A stretch of DNA of 12,696 nucleotides from the NCBI GenBank assembly GCA_016926575.1, contig JAFGOJ010000026.1:1-12696 (forward strand). Direction: 5' to 3'. Position numbers and translations under genes: made by a program. The notes under the pieces were generated by a model, which did not search any database, was not told the DNA's origin, and saw only the letters and a list, made by a program, of their open reading frames with translations. Source of the stretch: Anaerolineae bacterium. GTDB taxonomy: Bacteria > Chloroflexota > Anaerolineae > B4-G1 > DUEL01. Each line of letters opens with the position of its first letter. The stretch's first letter is position 1. Below, one piece after another: positions 6,521 through 12,609 of the stretch.

Positions 6521-9500
6521 TTACTCTCCCCCCTCGACGAAGACGGTCACGGTTTCCGATTCGGTGTGATTGCCGGCGGCGTCGTACACTACCGCGCGGA
6601 AGCGTTGCTGCCCCAGCCCGGCGATGGGCCAGTTGACATTGTACGGCAGCACACTGCGCACGGCGAACGGCTCCGGTTCGTTGTTGCGGAAGAACTCCAC
6701 CCGGCCGATGGAATAGTTGTCAAAGACGTCGGCGTTGATGTTGACCCATTCGTCCTGCCCGTAGACGTAGGCGCTGTTGTTGACCGGATAGGAGAGGTCG
6801 ATCTCCGGCGGCTCGCTGTCGACCGTCACCTGCACCGTAACCTGGCGCACGCCCTGGTTGTGGTCGACGACGGAGAGCTGGAGGCTGTACAGACCGTCCA
6901 GCCCGGTCAGGTCCCAGTATTCCAGCAGGTTATTGTCCACCTGATTGCCGTGGTCGGGACCGATTTGCAGCCATTGGGTGGGGTTCAGCCCCTCGCCGAA
7001 GGAGAGGCGGTAGAAGTTGAAATCCCCGCCGCGGGCGTTGCCGGTCACCGTGATCACCCCTCCCGCGACGTAGGAGTAGGGGGCCGGGTAGATGATGGAG
7101 ACTTCGGCATTGGTCGTGCCGGGGCCGTAGATGGTGTCGTACTCGGTGGGCGGGGTGGGTGGGCGCCGATCCTCGGGCAGGCTAGCGAGCCAATCCCCCG
7201 CTTCCGCCGGGTAGACGTGGTAGACGCGCTCTTCGCACAGTTCCGGCGGCGTGAAGACGGTGCACAGCAGGCCCGTCTCCCGGTTGACGCGGAAGACCTG
7301 GTGGACGGTGCACGATTCGGTCGGTTCGGTGCCGGGGATGAAGAGTTCGTTGACGGTGGGGCAGTGTTCGGTGGGCAGGTGCCCGGAGATGGCGCAGACG
7401 GCCCGTTCGGTCAGCCCATCGGGGCGGGTGAAGGGAACCACCTCCTCGTTCCGCAGGGCGTACTCCATCACGGCGTGCCAGATGGGGGCTGCGCCCTTGG
7501 AACCGGGGACGTTGTCCATCTCGCTGTTGTCGGAGTTGCCGACCCAGACGCCGGTCACGATTTGCGGCGTGTAGCCGAGGGTCCAGCCATCCCGGTAGTC
7601 GTTGGTGGAGCCGGTCTTGGCGGCGGCGGGGCGGTCGTTGGCGAGCTCCAGCGGGTTGGGCGTGCCGAAGGCGGCCCAGCGAGCCTGCCGGTCGGAAAGG
7701 ATGCTGGTCATCAAGTAGGCCAGTTGGGGACTGAGCACCTCGCGGCGCTCGGGTTCATCGTATTCGTAGATGACGTTGCCGTTTCGGTCTTCCACGCGCA
7801 GGATCACGACGGGGTCCAGCGTGCGGTAGCCGGGGCGGATTTCTTCGACGGGGATAGGCTGCCCGATCATCGTGCCGGTGTTGGCGAAGACGCTGTACGC
7901 GTAAACCATGTCGAGCAGGTGCACCTCGCCGCCGCCCAGGGTGAGGCTGAGACCGTAATAATCCAGGCCGCGGTCGAGGGTGTTGATGCCCATACGGTGG
8001 GCGGTGCGGATGGTGCTGTCGACGCCGGCGAGTTGGAGGGCCGCCACGGCGGGGATGTTGCGAGAGCGGGCCAGGGCCAGGCGCAATCGCTCGGGGCCGT
8101 GGTACTCGCGGTCGTAGTTCTCCGGCACGTAGGGCGGCATACCGGGCTGCTCGAAAGCGGTGCGCACGTCCCAGAACAGGTAGGCTGGGCTGTACCCCTG
8201 GGAAAGGAGCGTGACGTAGGTGAAGGGTTTGAAGGAAGATCCGGGTTGGCGTAGCCCCAGGGCGACGTTGAAGCGCCCATCGATCTCCTCGTTCCAATAA
8301 TCGAGGCTACCGACCATGGCCAGAAGTTCGCCGGTTCCGGGCCGCATGACAACGACGGAGGCATTGGTGACGTCGTGGTCAACGCCCACGTCGCGGGCGT
8401 TGAGCGCGGGCAGGAACTGGGCCGCCTCACAGCCCGCTGCCAGTGCCTCGTCGAGCACGGTTTGCTCGTCCACTCCAGAGAGGCGGCGGACGTGTGCCTG
8501 GGCGGCGCACTGGGCCTGCTGGTTCAGGTCGTAATCGAGGGTCGTGTAGACGCGCAGCCCGCCGCGGTGGACCAGGTCCATTCCGAACATTTCTTCCAGT
8601 TGATTGACCACGTAGACGGAGAAGTGGGGGGCCAGCAGGTCGAATTGTGCGGTGGCGGAGGCCAGGTTCCAGGGGTCGTACTTGGCGCGCTCGGCTTCCT
8701 CAGCCGTGACGCAGCCGTACTCGACCATCGAGTTGAGCACCAGGTGCTGGCGTTCGCGGGCGGCGAGCGGGTTGTCGAAGGGGTTCATCCACGGATACTG
8801 GGGGATCGCGGCCAACGTCGACGCTTCGGTCAGGTTCAGTTCGCTGGCGGATTTGCCGAAGTAGATCTGGGCCGCTGACTCGATGCCGTAGGCCAGGCCG
8901 CCGTAGGAGTTGGTGTTCAGGTACCACTCCAAAATCTGCTCTTTGCTGTAGCGGCGGGTGATCTCGAAGGCCAGGATCATCTCGCGGAACTTGCGCTCGT
9001 AGTCCGCAAAATCTGCCCCCTCTGCGCTGACGATGCGGTCTTCGGGGTCGATCAGGGCATTCTTGATCAACTGCTGGGTGATGGAGGAGCCACCCTGGAT
9101 TTGCTGACCGCGCAGGTTGGAGATGAAGGCGCGGGCGATACCCTGTGGGTTGACGCCGGGGTTTTCCCAGAACGTGCGGTCTTCGATGGCGACCGTGGCG
9201 CAGATCAGATCCTCAGGCATCTCCTCCAGGGGTACCCAGATTCGGTCACCGGCGTTGGGGTCGATCACCTCCCATAGCAGCACCTGACCGGTGCGGTCGT
9301 AGATGTGGGTGGTCTCGAAATCCTGCTCGACGAACTCGATCTGCTCGGGGTCGGGCAGGTCGCTGGCGTAGTAGGAGTAGACGCCCACGACGCTGCCAAC
9401 GGCACCGGAGAAGAGGAGTACCTGCGATAGGATGACAGCCGCCAGCAGGATGCCGGCGACGCGCAGCGCGAGCGCCGGCCCGGTGCGGGCTTCGACGCGC

Positions 9501-9553
9501 CGACGCTGGCGTTTCTGCAACGTGATGAAACGAACGATCCAGGTTGGTGTCAA
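6521..9553 (-). CDS. Bifunctional class A penicillin-binding protein with C-terminal Ig-like domains
   Basis: This 1010-residue enzyme polymerises lipid II and cross-links peptide stems. A basic cytoplasmic head is followed by one membrane anchor (about 28-58). The glycosyltransferase (GT51) domain has catalytic E124 in AIEDRTFW, GGSSITQQLIKN at 154-165 and KEQILEWYLN at 204-213. The transpeptidase has all three motifs: S439-x-x-K442 in PGSSFKPF, S497-R-N499 and K646-T-G. A five-cysteine segment follows (720, 731, 748, 764, 773), then two beta-sandwich modules (about 815-911 and 915-1006) resembling bacterial Ig-like domains. The His usually found after the first GT51 motif is replaced (ENPG); I believe this is common in this lineage. 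The start is a TTG supported by GGGAGGT at 9558-9564. Its closest named relatives are PBP1A/PBP1C, but no symbol is safe. Confidence 0.95.
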   Translation of the reverse strand: MTPTWIVRFITLQKRQRRRVEARTGPALALRVAGILLAAVILSQVLLFSGAVGSVVGVYSYYASDLPDPEQIEFVEQDFETTHIYDRTGQVLLWEVIDPNAGDRIWVPLEEMPEDLICATVAIEDRTFWENPGVNPQGIARAFISNLRGQQIQGGSSITQQLIKNALIDPEDRIVSAEGADFADYERKFREMILAFEITRRYSKEQILEWYLNTNSYGGLAYGIESAAQIYFGKSASELNLTEASTLAAIPQYPWMNPFDNPLAARERQHLVLNSMVEYGCVTAEEAERAKYDPWNLASATAQFDLLAPHFSVYVVNQLEEMFGMDLVHRGGLRVYTTLDYDLNQQAQCAAQAHVRRLSGVDEQTVLDEALAAGCEAAQFLPALNARDVGVDHDVTNASVVVMRPGTGELLAMVGSLDYWNEEIDGRFNVALGLRQPGSSFKPFTYVTLLSQGYSPAYLFWDVRTAFEQPGMPPYVPENYDREYHGPERLRLALARSRNIPAVAALQLAGVDSTIRTAHRMGINTLDRGLDYYGLSLTLGGGEVHLLDMVYAYSVFANTGTMIGQPIPVEEIRPGYRTLDPVVILRVEDRNGNVIYEYDEPERREVLSPQLAYLMTSILSDRQARWAAFGTPNPLELANDRPAAAKTGSTNDYRDGWTLGYTPQIVTGVWVGNSDNSEMDNVPGSKGAAPIWHAVMEYALRNEEVVPFTRPDGLTERAVCAISGHLPTEHCPTVNELFIPGTEPTESCTVHQVFRVNRETGLLCTVFTPPELCEERVYHVYPAEAGDWLASLPEDRRPPTPPTEYDTIYGPGTTNAEVSIIYPAPYSYVAGGVITVTGNARGGDFNFYRLSFGEGLNPTQWLQIGPDHGNQVDNNLLEYWDLTGLDGLYSLQLSVVDHNQGVRQVTVQVTVDSEPPEIDLSYPVNNSAYVYGQDEWVNINADVFDNYSIGRVEFFRNNEPEPFAVRSVLPYNVNWPIAGLGQQRFRAVVYDAAGNHTESETVTVFVEGGE

Positions 9554-9557
9554 GGCA

Positions 9558-9564
9558 ACCTCCC
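9558..9564 (-). promoter_or_regulatory. Ribosome binding site of the PBP gene
   Basis: GGGAGGT on the minus strand, four bases before the TTG at 9553. It is the reason for accepting a non-ATG start, because no in-frame ATG precedes the membrane anchor. Confidence 0.7.
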
Positions 9565-9592
9565 GGTGTGAATTAAACGTATTGTGTGGGTG

Positions 9593-9621
9593 ATAGTAAC
9601 AGAAAGTGGGAGAGTTGGCAA
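9593..9621 (-). promoter_or_regulatory. Candidate promoter of the PBP-hydrolase pair
   Basis: On the minus strand, -35 TTGCCA (9616-9621, five of six matches) and -10 TACTAT (9593-9598, four of six) have the ideal 17-base spacer. Transcription would start about 35 bases before the TTG start. It lies between the PBP gene and a palindromic repeat, so PBP and hydrolase may form a unit separate from the methyltransferases. Confidence 0.5.
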
Positions 9622-9633
9622 GTGAGGCGAGTT

Positions 9634-9689
9634 GCGAATTAGGAATTGCGAGTTAAGGGGCATCTCCTAATTCGCAATTCCTAATTCGC
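9634..9689. repeat. 18-bp inverted repeat overlapping the 3' end of the methyltransferase gene
   Basis: Bases 9634-9651 (GCGAATTAGGAATTGCGA) are exactly complementary to 9672-9689 across a 20-base loop. Each arm is built from the units GCGAATTA and GGAATT, and the series continues to about 9700 with diverged units (GCCATTCGCTATTCG). The right arm includes coding sequence of the methyltransferase, whose TAG lies at 9667-9669. The hairpin may slow or end transcription after the methyltransferase, but it has no T-run. Confidence 0.85.
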
Positions 9690-10413
9690 CATTCGCTATT
9701 CGTTCCAGTACCAGGAAGTGAGAGAGCCCGAGCGCGCGCAGGGGGGTGTGTTCGAGGACGTAGGTGGTGGCGCGCAGGAGGCGGGCCAAAAGGGGCGAGC
9801 GGGCGGCCAGTTTGTCGTAGCCGGGGTAGATACGGGTGTGGTGGAGGATGCGCACGGGCTGGTCGGCGAAGAGCCGGCGCAAGCCGCGGGCGGTGTAGGC
9901 GCGCACGTGCGGCACGAACCGGTCGCGCAGGGGGGCGGGCAGGTAGTTGACCAGGGGCACGTTGCCGAAGTGGTACGAACCGCGCCAGTAACAGCCGTGG
10001 GTCTCGAAGGGGTAGAGCCGGTTGGGGACGAAGATCACCAGGTGACCCCCCGGGCGGGTCACGCGGACCATTTCCGCTGCGGCCAGGCGGTCGTCGGCGA
10101 CGTGCTCGAGCACCTCGTGGGAGAAGACCAGGTCGAAGCTGGCATCTTCGAAGGGCAGGTGCTCGCCGACGGCCTGGGCCAGCCCGCTGGCGCGGTCACG
10201 CGCCTCGCGCGCGCGTTCGCCCTCCACCTCCACCCCGGCGACGAACGCCGCGCTGTGCTGAAAGGCGGCGGTATATAGCCCCATCCCACACCCCACGTCG
10301 AGCACGCGCAGGCCGGCGGGGTCGGCCCAGCGGCGCACCATCTGGAAGCGCCGTTCCTGCCCGGCGCGCCAGACGTAGGAGGGACAGCCGCGCACTGCCC
10401 GAACGTCGTCCAT
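9667..10413 (-). CDS. Class I SAM-dependent methyltransferase
   Basis: This 248-residue protein has a Methyltransf_11-type core. SAM-binding motif I is VLDVGCGMG (37-45), followed by an acidic turn GVEVEG (60-65). ASFDLVFSHEVLEHV is at 91-105 and RPGGHLVIFVPN at 120-131. No membrane segment is seen. The start is the ATG at 10413, whose A is also the last base of the menG-like gene's TGA (TGATG), so the two are translationally coupled. The frame stays open far upstream, but only inside menG, so a longer protein is not credible. The substrate is unknown. Linkage to menG could mean quinone work, but the C-terminal half (NRLYPFETHG, YHFGNV) resembles general small-molecule or sugar/lipid methyltransferases. 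The last ten residues (IANGELGIAN) are encoded by a palindromic repeat and are probably a late addition. Confidence 0.88.
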   Translation of the reverse strand: MDDVRAVRGCPSYVWRAGQERRFQMVRRWADPAGLRVLDVGCGMGLYTAAFQHSAAFVAGVEVEGERAREARDRASGLAQAVGEHLPFEDASFDLVFSHEVLEHVADDRLAAAEMVRVTRPGGHLVIFVPNRLYPFETHGCYWRGSYHFGNVPLVNYLPAPLRDRFVPHVRAYTARGLRRLFADQPVRILHHTRIYPGYDKLAARSPLLARLLRATTYVLEHTPLRALGLSHFLVLERIANGELGIAN

Positions 10414-11120
10414 CACGCCTTTACACCCTGGTGGAGCGTGACCGTGCCGAAGGAGAAGGTGCGGTAGGTGACGTCGCGCAGCCCGACGCGGCGCATCGCC
10501 TCTGCCAGTTCCTCTGGCGACATGAACCCCTTCACCGAGCGGGGCAGGTACTGGTAGGCGTCCCGGTGGCCGGTGAGGAGCCACCCGGCCAGCGGCGCGA
10601 AGCCGAAGAAATAGAGGGAGAACAGCGGCTTGAAGAGCGGGTTGGTGGGCCAGCTCATCTCCAGGCACAGGACGCGCCCGCCGGGGCGCGCTACGCGCGT
10701 CTGTTCGGCCAGGGTGGCGGCTACGTCGACGACGTTGCGCAGCATGAAGCCGTTGACCACCACGTCGAAGGTGTGATCGGGGAAGGGCAGGCTGAGCGCG
10801 TCTCCCTCGGCCCAGTCGATGGCGGGCTGGTCGGTGCTGGCCTGCGCCACGCGCACCATCGCGGCGGCGAAGTCGATGCCGACGACGCGCGCGCCCGGTG
10901 AGCGACGGGCGATGGCGCGCGCCAGCGCCCCGGCCCCGGTCGCTACGTCCAGCGCCCGGCCGCCCGGTGGCAGTTGGGCCTGCCGGGCGACGATCCGCCG
11001 CCACAAACCGACCTGCCCCATCGACATGACGATGTTGACCAGCTCGTAGCGCGGTGCCAGGCGGCGGAAGAGGTCTTGGGTGAACGCACGTTTTTCAGAA
11101 GCGTTAGTAAAAAATTTCAT
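10413..11120 (-). CDS. menG: UbiE/MenG-family demethylmenaquinone methyltransferase
   Basis: This 235-residue protein matches the UbiE/COQ5/MenG family in length and motifs. The N-terminal DLFRRLAPRYELVNIVMSMG (16-35) contains the family's F…A..Y…N…S.G pattern. SAM motif I is ALDVATGAGALA (56-67), followed by GIDFAAAM (81-88). The signature NGFMLRNV is at 123-130 and YLPRSVKGFMSPEELAEAM at 191-209. It performs the last step of menaquinone synthesis, C-methylation of demethylmenaquinone; the ubiquinone role is unlikely if the organism is in Chloroflexota. I prefer the ATG at 11120; a TTG at 11129 would add three residues, and neither has a strong ribosome-binding site. The menA-like gene lies upstream on the same strand, separated by 335 repeat-filled bases. 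The downstream methyltransferase overlaps by one base. Confidence 0.93.
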   Translation of the reverse strand: MKFFTNASEKRAFTQDLFRRLAPRYELVNIVMSMGQVGLWRRIVARQAQLPPGGRALDVATGAGALARAIARRSPGARVVGIDFAAAMVRVAQASTDQPAIDWAEGDALSLPFPDHTFDVVVNGFMLRNVVDVAATLAEQTRVARPGGRVLCLEMSWPTNPLFKPLFSLYFFGFAPLAGWLLTGHRDAYQYLPRSVKGFMSPEELAEAMRRVGLRDVTYRTFSFGTVTLHQGVKA

Positions 11121-11130
11121 GGGTCTCAAT

Positions 11131-11164
11131 TTTTAGCCGCGAATTCACATGAATTTTCACGAAT
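11131..11164. repeat. Short decamer-type repeat (AGCCGCGAATT…CACGAAT)
   Basis: Three GAATT-started units of about ten bases (GAATTCACAT, GAATTTTCAC, GAATGATATG) follow TTTTAGCCGC. From memory, similar runs are dispersed in many bacterial genomes. It lies directly upstream of the menG-like start and so forms its leader. No promoter could be picked out inside it. Confidence 0.45.
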
Positions 11165-11226
11165 GATATGATGGCTCTTCTGCAAAAAGGCCATTTTCAC
11201 CGCAAAGACGCTAAGGACGCAAAGAA

Positions 11227-11405
11227 GTTTGATCGTAACTGCTCATGCTATCACGCCTGGTGCAGTCGCCCGGCGACTGAAGTCGCGGGCTACGGCTACA
11301 AAGCCCGCCTGCGCGGGCTAAAGGAAGTCGGCGCAGGCCGACTTCGCAGCCGTTGGCGCGGTTTCAACCGCCAGCCAGCGCTGGGCTGAGCAGTTACGTT
11401 TGATC
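11227..11405. repeat. 8-bp target site duplication pair around the element
   Basis: GTTTGATC occurs at 11227-11234 and again at 11398-11405, in the same orientation and exactly abutting the two ends of the 163-bp element. An exact eight-base direct repeat touching exact terminal inverted repeats is the mark of a transposition event. Confidence 0.9.
11235..11397. mobile_element. MITE (copy B), 163 bp, complete with terminal inverted repeats
   Basis: The ends are GTAACTGCTCA (11235-11245) and its exact complement TGAGCAGTTAC (11387-11397). There is no credible gene inside. The interior is hairpin-rich: 8-bp arms at 11263-11270/11272-11279, 7-bp arms at 11302-11308/11313-11319, and 9-bp arms at 11324-11332/11337-11345. 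GTAA at the tips plus an 8-bp target duplication agree with what is known of the IS66 family, so I infer a non-autonomous element moved by an IS66-type transposase coded elsewhere. It sits between the menA-like and menG-like genes, which both read on the minus strand, and could affect their co-transcription. Confidence 0.88.
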
Positions 11406-11455
11406 AAAGATTTTCTTAGCGTTCTTTGCGCCTTTGCGGTAGATTTCCGCTTTTT

Positions 11456-12406
11456 TCAGTAAAGCCAAAGACTGATTATCCCCTGCACGACGTATCCCAG
11501 CGTCAGCAGGAGGCCGGTGAGGAGGTGGGTGCGGATGGTCAGCACGTTCGCCGGGACCAGTTCCTGCGGGTGGTCGTAGTGCACGCGGGCGACGCGGTAG
11601 GCCTTCAGCGCCAACGGCGCGGTCAGCAGTCCCAAGAGCGCCCAGGGGCTGACCCCGACGAAGAGGACGCCGAGGAGGATGGAGAGGTAGACCGCCGCCA
11701 GCAGCAGGCCAAAGGCCAGAGCGCCGTTCTTGCGCCCCATCCGCACGACCAGGTGGCGCTTGCCCACCTGCGCGTCGGCGGGCATGTCCTGGAACTCGTT
11801 GATCCACAGGATCAGCGCGACGAGCAAGCCCACCGGCAGCGCCGCAATCGCCGGTTCCCAGGCCATGTGCTGCGTCTGGACGTAGTAGGCGCCCAGCACC
11901 GTCAGTGGGCCCAGGCACAGGCCCACGCCCAGCTCGCCGATGCCGGTGCGCACCAGGCGCAGCGGCGGCGCGGTGTAGAAGTAGCCGAAGAAGACGCCGA
12001 TCAGCCCCAGCCACAACACGCCCAACCCGCGCGTGAACGTGAGGAACAGGCCGATCAAGCTGGCCGCGACGAAGAAGGCGATGCCCTGCCACAGCATCTC
12101 TTTCGGCGTGACCAACCCCATCTGGATCACGCGGCTGCCGCCGGTGAAGGGGTTGATGAACTCTTTGTTGACCTCGTCGGAGCCCCACGTGTGGTCGAAG
12201 TAGTCGTTGGTCATATTGGTGCCGGCGTTGATGAAGATTGTGCCGAGCATAGTGAGCAGGAAGACCCACAGGTTGAACGCGCCCGTGCGCGCCCAGGCCA
12301 GCGCCGTGCCGAGCAACACCGGCACGACGTCGACGGTGAAGAACGGCGCGCGCATTTTAATGGCCCACAGTGGCGGCATCTTGGCCGCCGGATTCTCAGA
12401 AGCCAT
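11456..12406 (-). CDS. menA: MenA/UbiA-family prenyltransferase (1,4-dihydroxy-2-naphthoate prenyltransferase)
   Basis: This 316-residue integral membrane protein has eight or nine hydrophobic segments. The two Asp-rich UbiA-superfamily motifs are present: NDYFDHTWGSDEVN (67-80), which binds Mg-diphosphate, and NEFQDMPADAQVGKR (203-217). The form NEFQD…D…GKR is typical of MenA, which attaches the polyprenyl chain to 1,4-dihydroxy-2-naphthoate to give demethylmenaquinone, the substrate of MenG. The presence of menG on the same strand supports MenA over other UbiA enzymes (UbiA, chlorophyll or haem synthases). The start is the ATG at 12406, with GGAGGT at 12411-12416 four bases before it. A TTG at 12418 would lie upstream of that site and is rejected. 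The upstream DNA is entirely repeat sequence, so its promoter may lie in an inserted element. Confidence 0.92.
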   Translation of the reverse strand: MASENPAAKMPPLWAIKMRAPFFTVDVVPVLLGTALAWARTGAFNLWVFLLTMLGTIFINAGTNMTNDYFDHTWGSDEVNKEFINPFTGGSRVIQMGLVTPKEMLWQGIAFFVAASLIGLFLTFTRGLGVLWLGLIGVFFGYFYTAPPLRLVRTGIGELGVGLCLGPLTVLGAYYVQTQHMAWEPAIAALPVGLLVALILWINEFQDMPADAQVGKRHLVVRMGRKNGALAFGLLLAAVYLSILLGVLFVGVSPWALLGLLTAPLALKAYRVARVHYDHPQELVPANVLTIRTHLLTGLLLTLGYVVQGIISLWLY

Positions 12407-12410
12407 ACGA

Positions 12411-12416
12411 ACCTCC
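12411..12416 (-). promoter_or_regulatory. Ribosome binding site of the menA-like gene
   Basis: GGAGGT on the minus strand, four bases before the ATG at 12406. It fixes this start and excludes the TTG at 12418. Confidence 0.8.
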
Positions 12417-12432
12417 AAATAACGTAATGGGG

Positions 12433-12565
12433 GGAACTGCTCGCTCTGGTCATTGCGAGCGGCCCGAAGGGGCCGCGAAGCAATCTCCTGATCGCGTTTT
12501 GGGGATTGCTTCGGGCGCTAACGCGCCCTCGCAATGACCCGCCGGCGGGAAGGCTGAGCAGTTAC
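12433..12565. mobile_element. GTAACTGCTCA-ended element (copy C), 133 bp
   Basis: The right end TGAGCAGTTAC (12555-12565) is exact. The left end GGAACTGCTCG (12433-12443) differs at two of eleven bases. The flanking octamers (TAATGGGG and ATAGGGCG) do not match, so the insertion is old or rearranged. The core is the palindromic repeat at 12448-12539. It lies 27 bases upstream of the menA-like start codon, where it probably displaced or supplies the promoter. Confidence 0.65.
12448..12539. repeat. GGTCATTGCGAG palindromic element with cloverleaf potential
   Basis: The outer arms at 12448-12459 and 12528-12539 are exact 12-bp complements. Inside are a 5-bp hairpin (12461-12465/12470-12474), a 13-bp stem with one mismatch (12476-12488/12501-12513, CGAAGCAATC…), and a 5-bp hairpin (12514-12518/12523-12527). 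I know the CATTGCGAG…CGAAGCAATCTCC…CTCGCAATG pattern as a dispersed repeat in several bacterial genomes. No gene is present. Confidence 0.8.
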
Positions 12566-12579
12566 ATAGGGCGAATCAT

Positions 12580-12607
12580 AAATGAAAAATGAGGAAATGA
12601 CAAATGA
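12580..12607. repeat. Short AAATGA tandem array
   Basis: AAATGA occurs four times, at 12580, 12587, 12595 and 12602, with 7-8 base spacing. It lies in the 44 bases between two GTAACTGCTCA-type elements. It is AT-rich compared with everything around it. Confidence 0.6.
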
Positions 12608-12609
12608 CA

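Larger units (their letters stand above)
11199..11440. repeat. Palindromic CGCAAAG repeat split by an insertion
   Basis: The left arm at 11199-11226 (ACCGCAAAGACGCTAAGG…) and the inverted right arm at 11411-11440 (…GCGCCTTTGCGGT) are built from the same words (CCGCAAAG, CGCAAAG, CGCTAAG), with the outer ACCGCAAAG exact. The arms are imperfectly complementary because the inner words come in a different order. The spacer between them is the 163-bp element at 11235-11397 plus its target duplication. Removing these leaves a short central loop, so the palindrome was the insertion target. Confidence 0.7.

Noticed and set aside
6566..8254. A 562-codon + strand frame opposite the PBP gene
   Set aside because: It is Val/Gly/Asp-rich with no motif. 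Long antisense frames are expected opposite a GC-rich gene with strong third-position bias, and the PBP reading is certain.
9667..11004. A 445-residue reading frame covering the methyltransferase and most of menG
   Set aside because: The upstream 197 codons lie in another frame of menG on the same strand and give an Arg/Ala/Gly-rich sequence without motifs. The ATG at 10413 overlapping the menG stop gives a normal family length.
11436..11456. GCGG…CCGC hairpin followed by six T on the + strand
   Set aside because: The stem is only four base pairs, no + strand gene precedes it, and it is part of the CGCAAAG repeat next to the menA-like stop.
12580..12607. AAATGA array as a possible CRISPR or phase-variable tract
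   Set aside because: The units are six bases with 1-2 base spacers, far too short for CRISPR, and the array is not inside or at a promoter of a recognisable gene.
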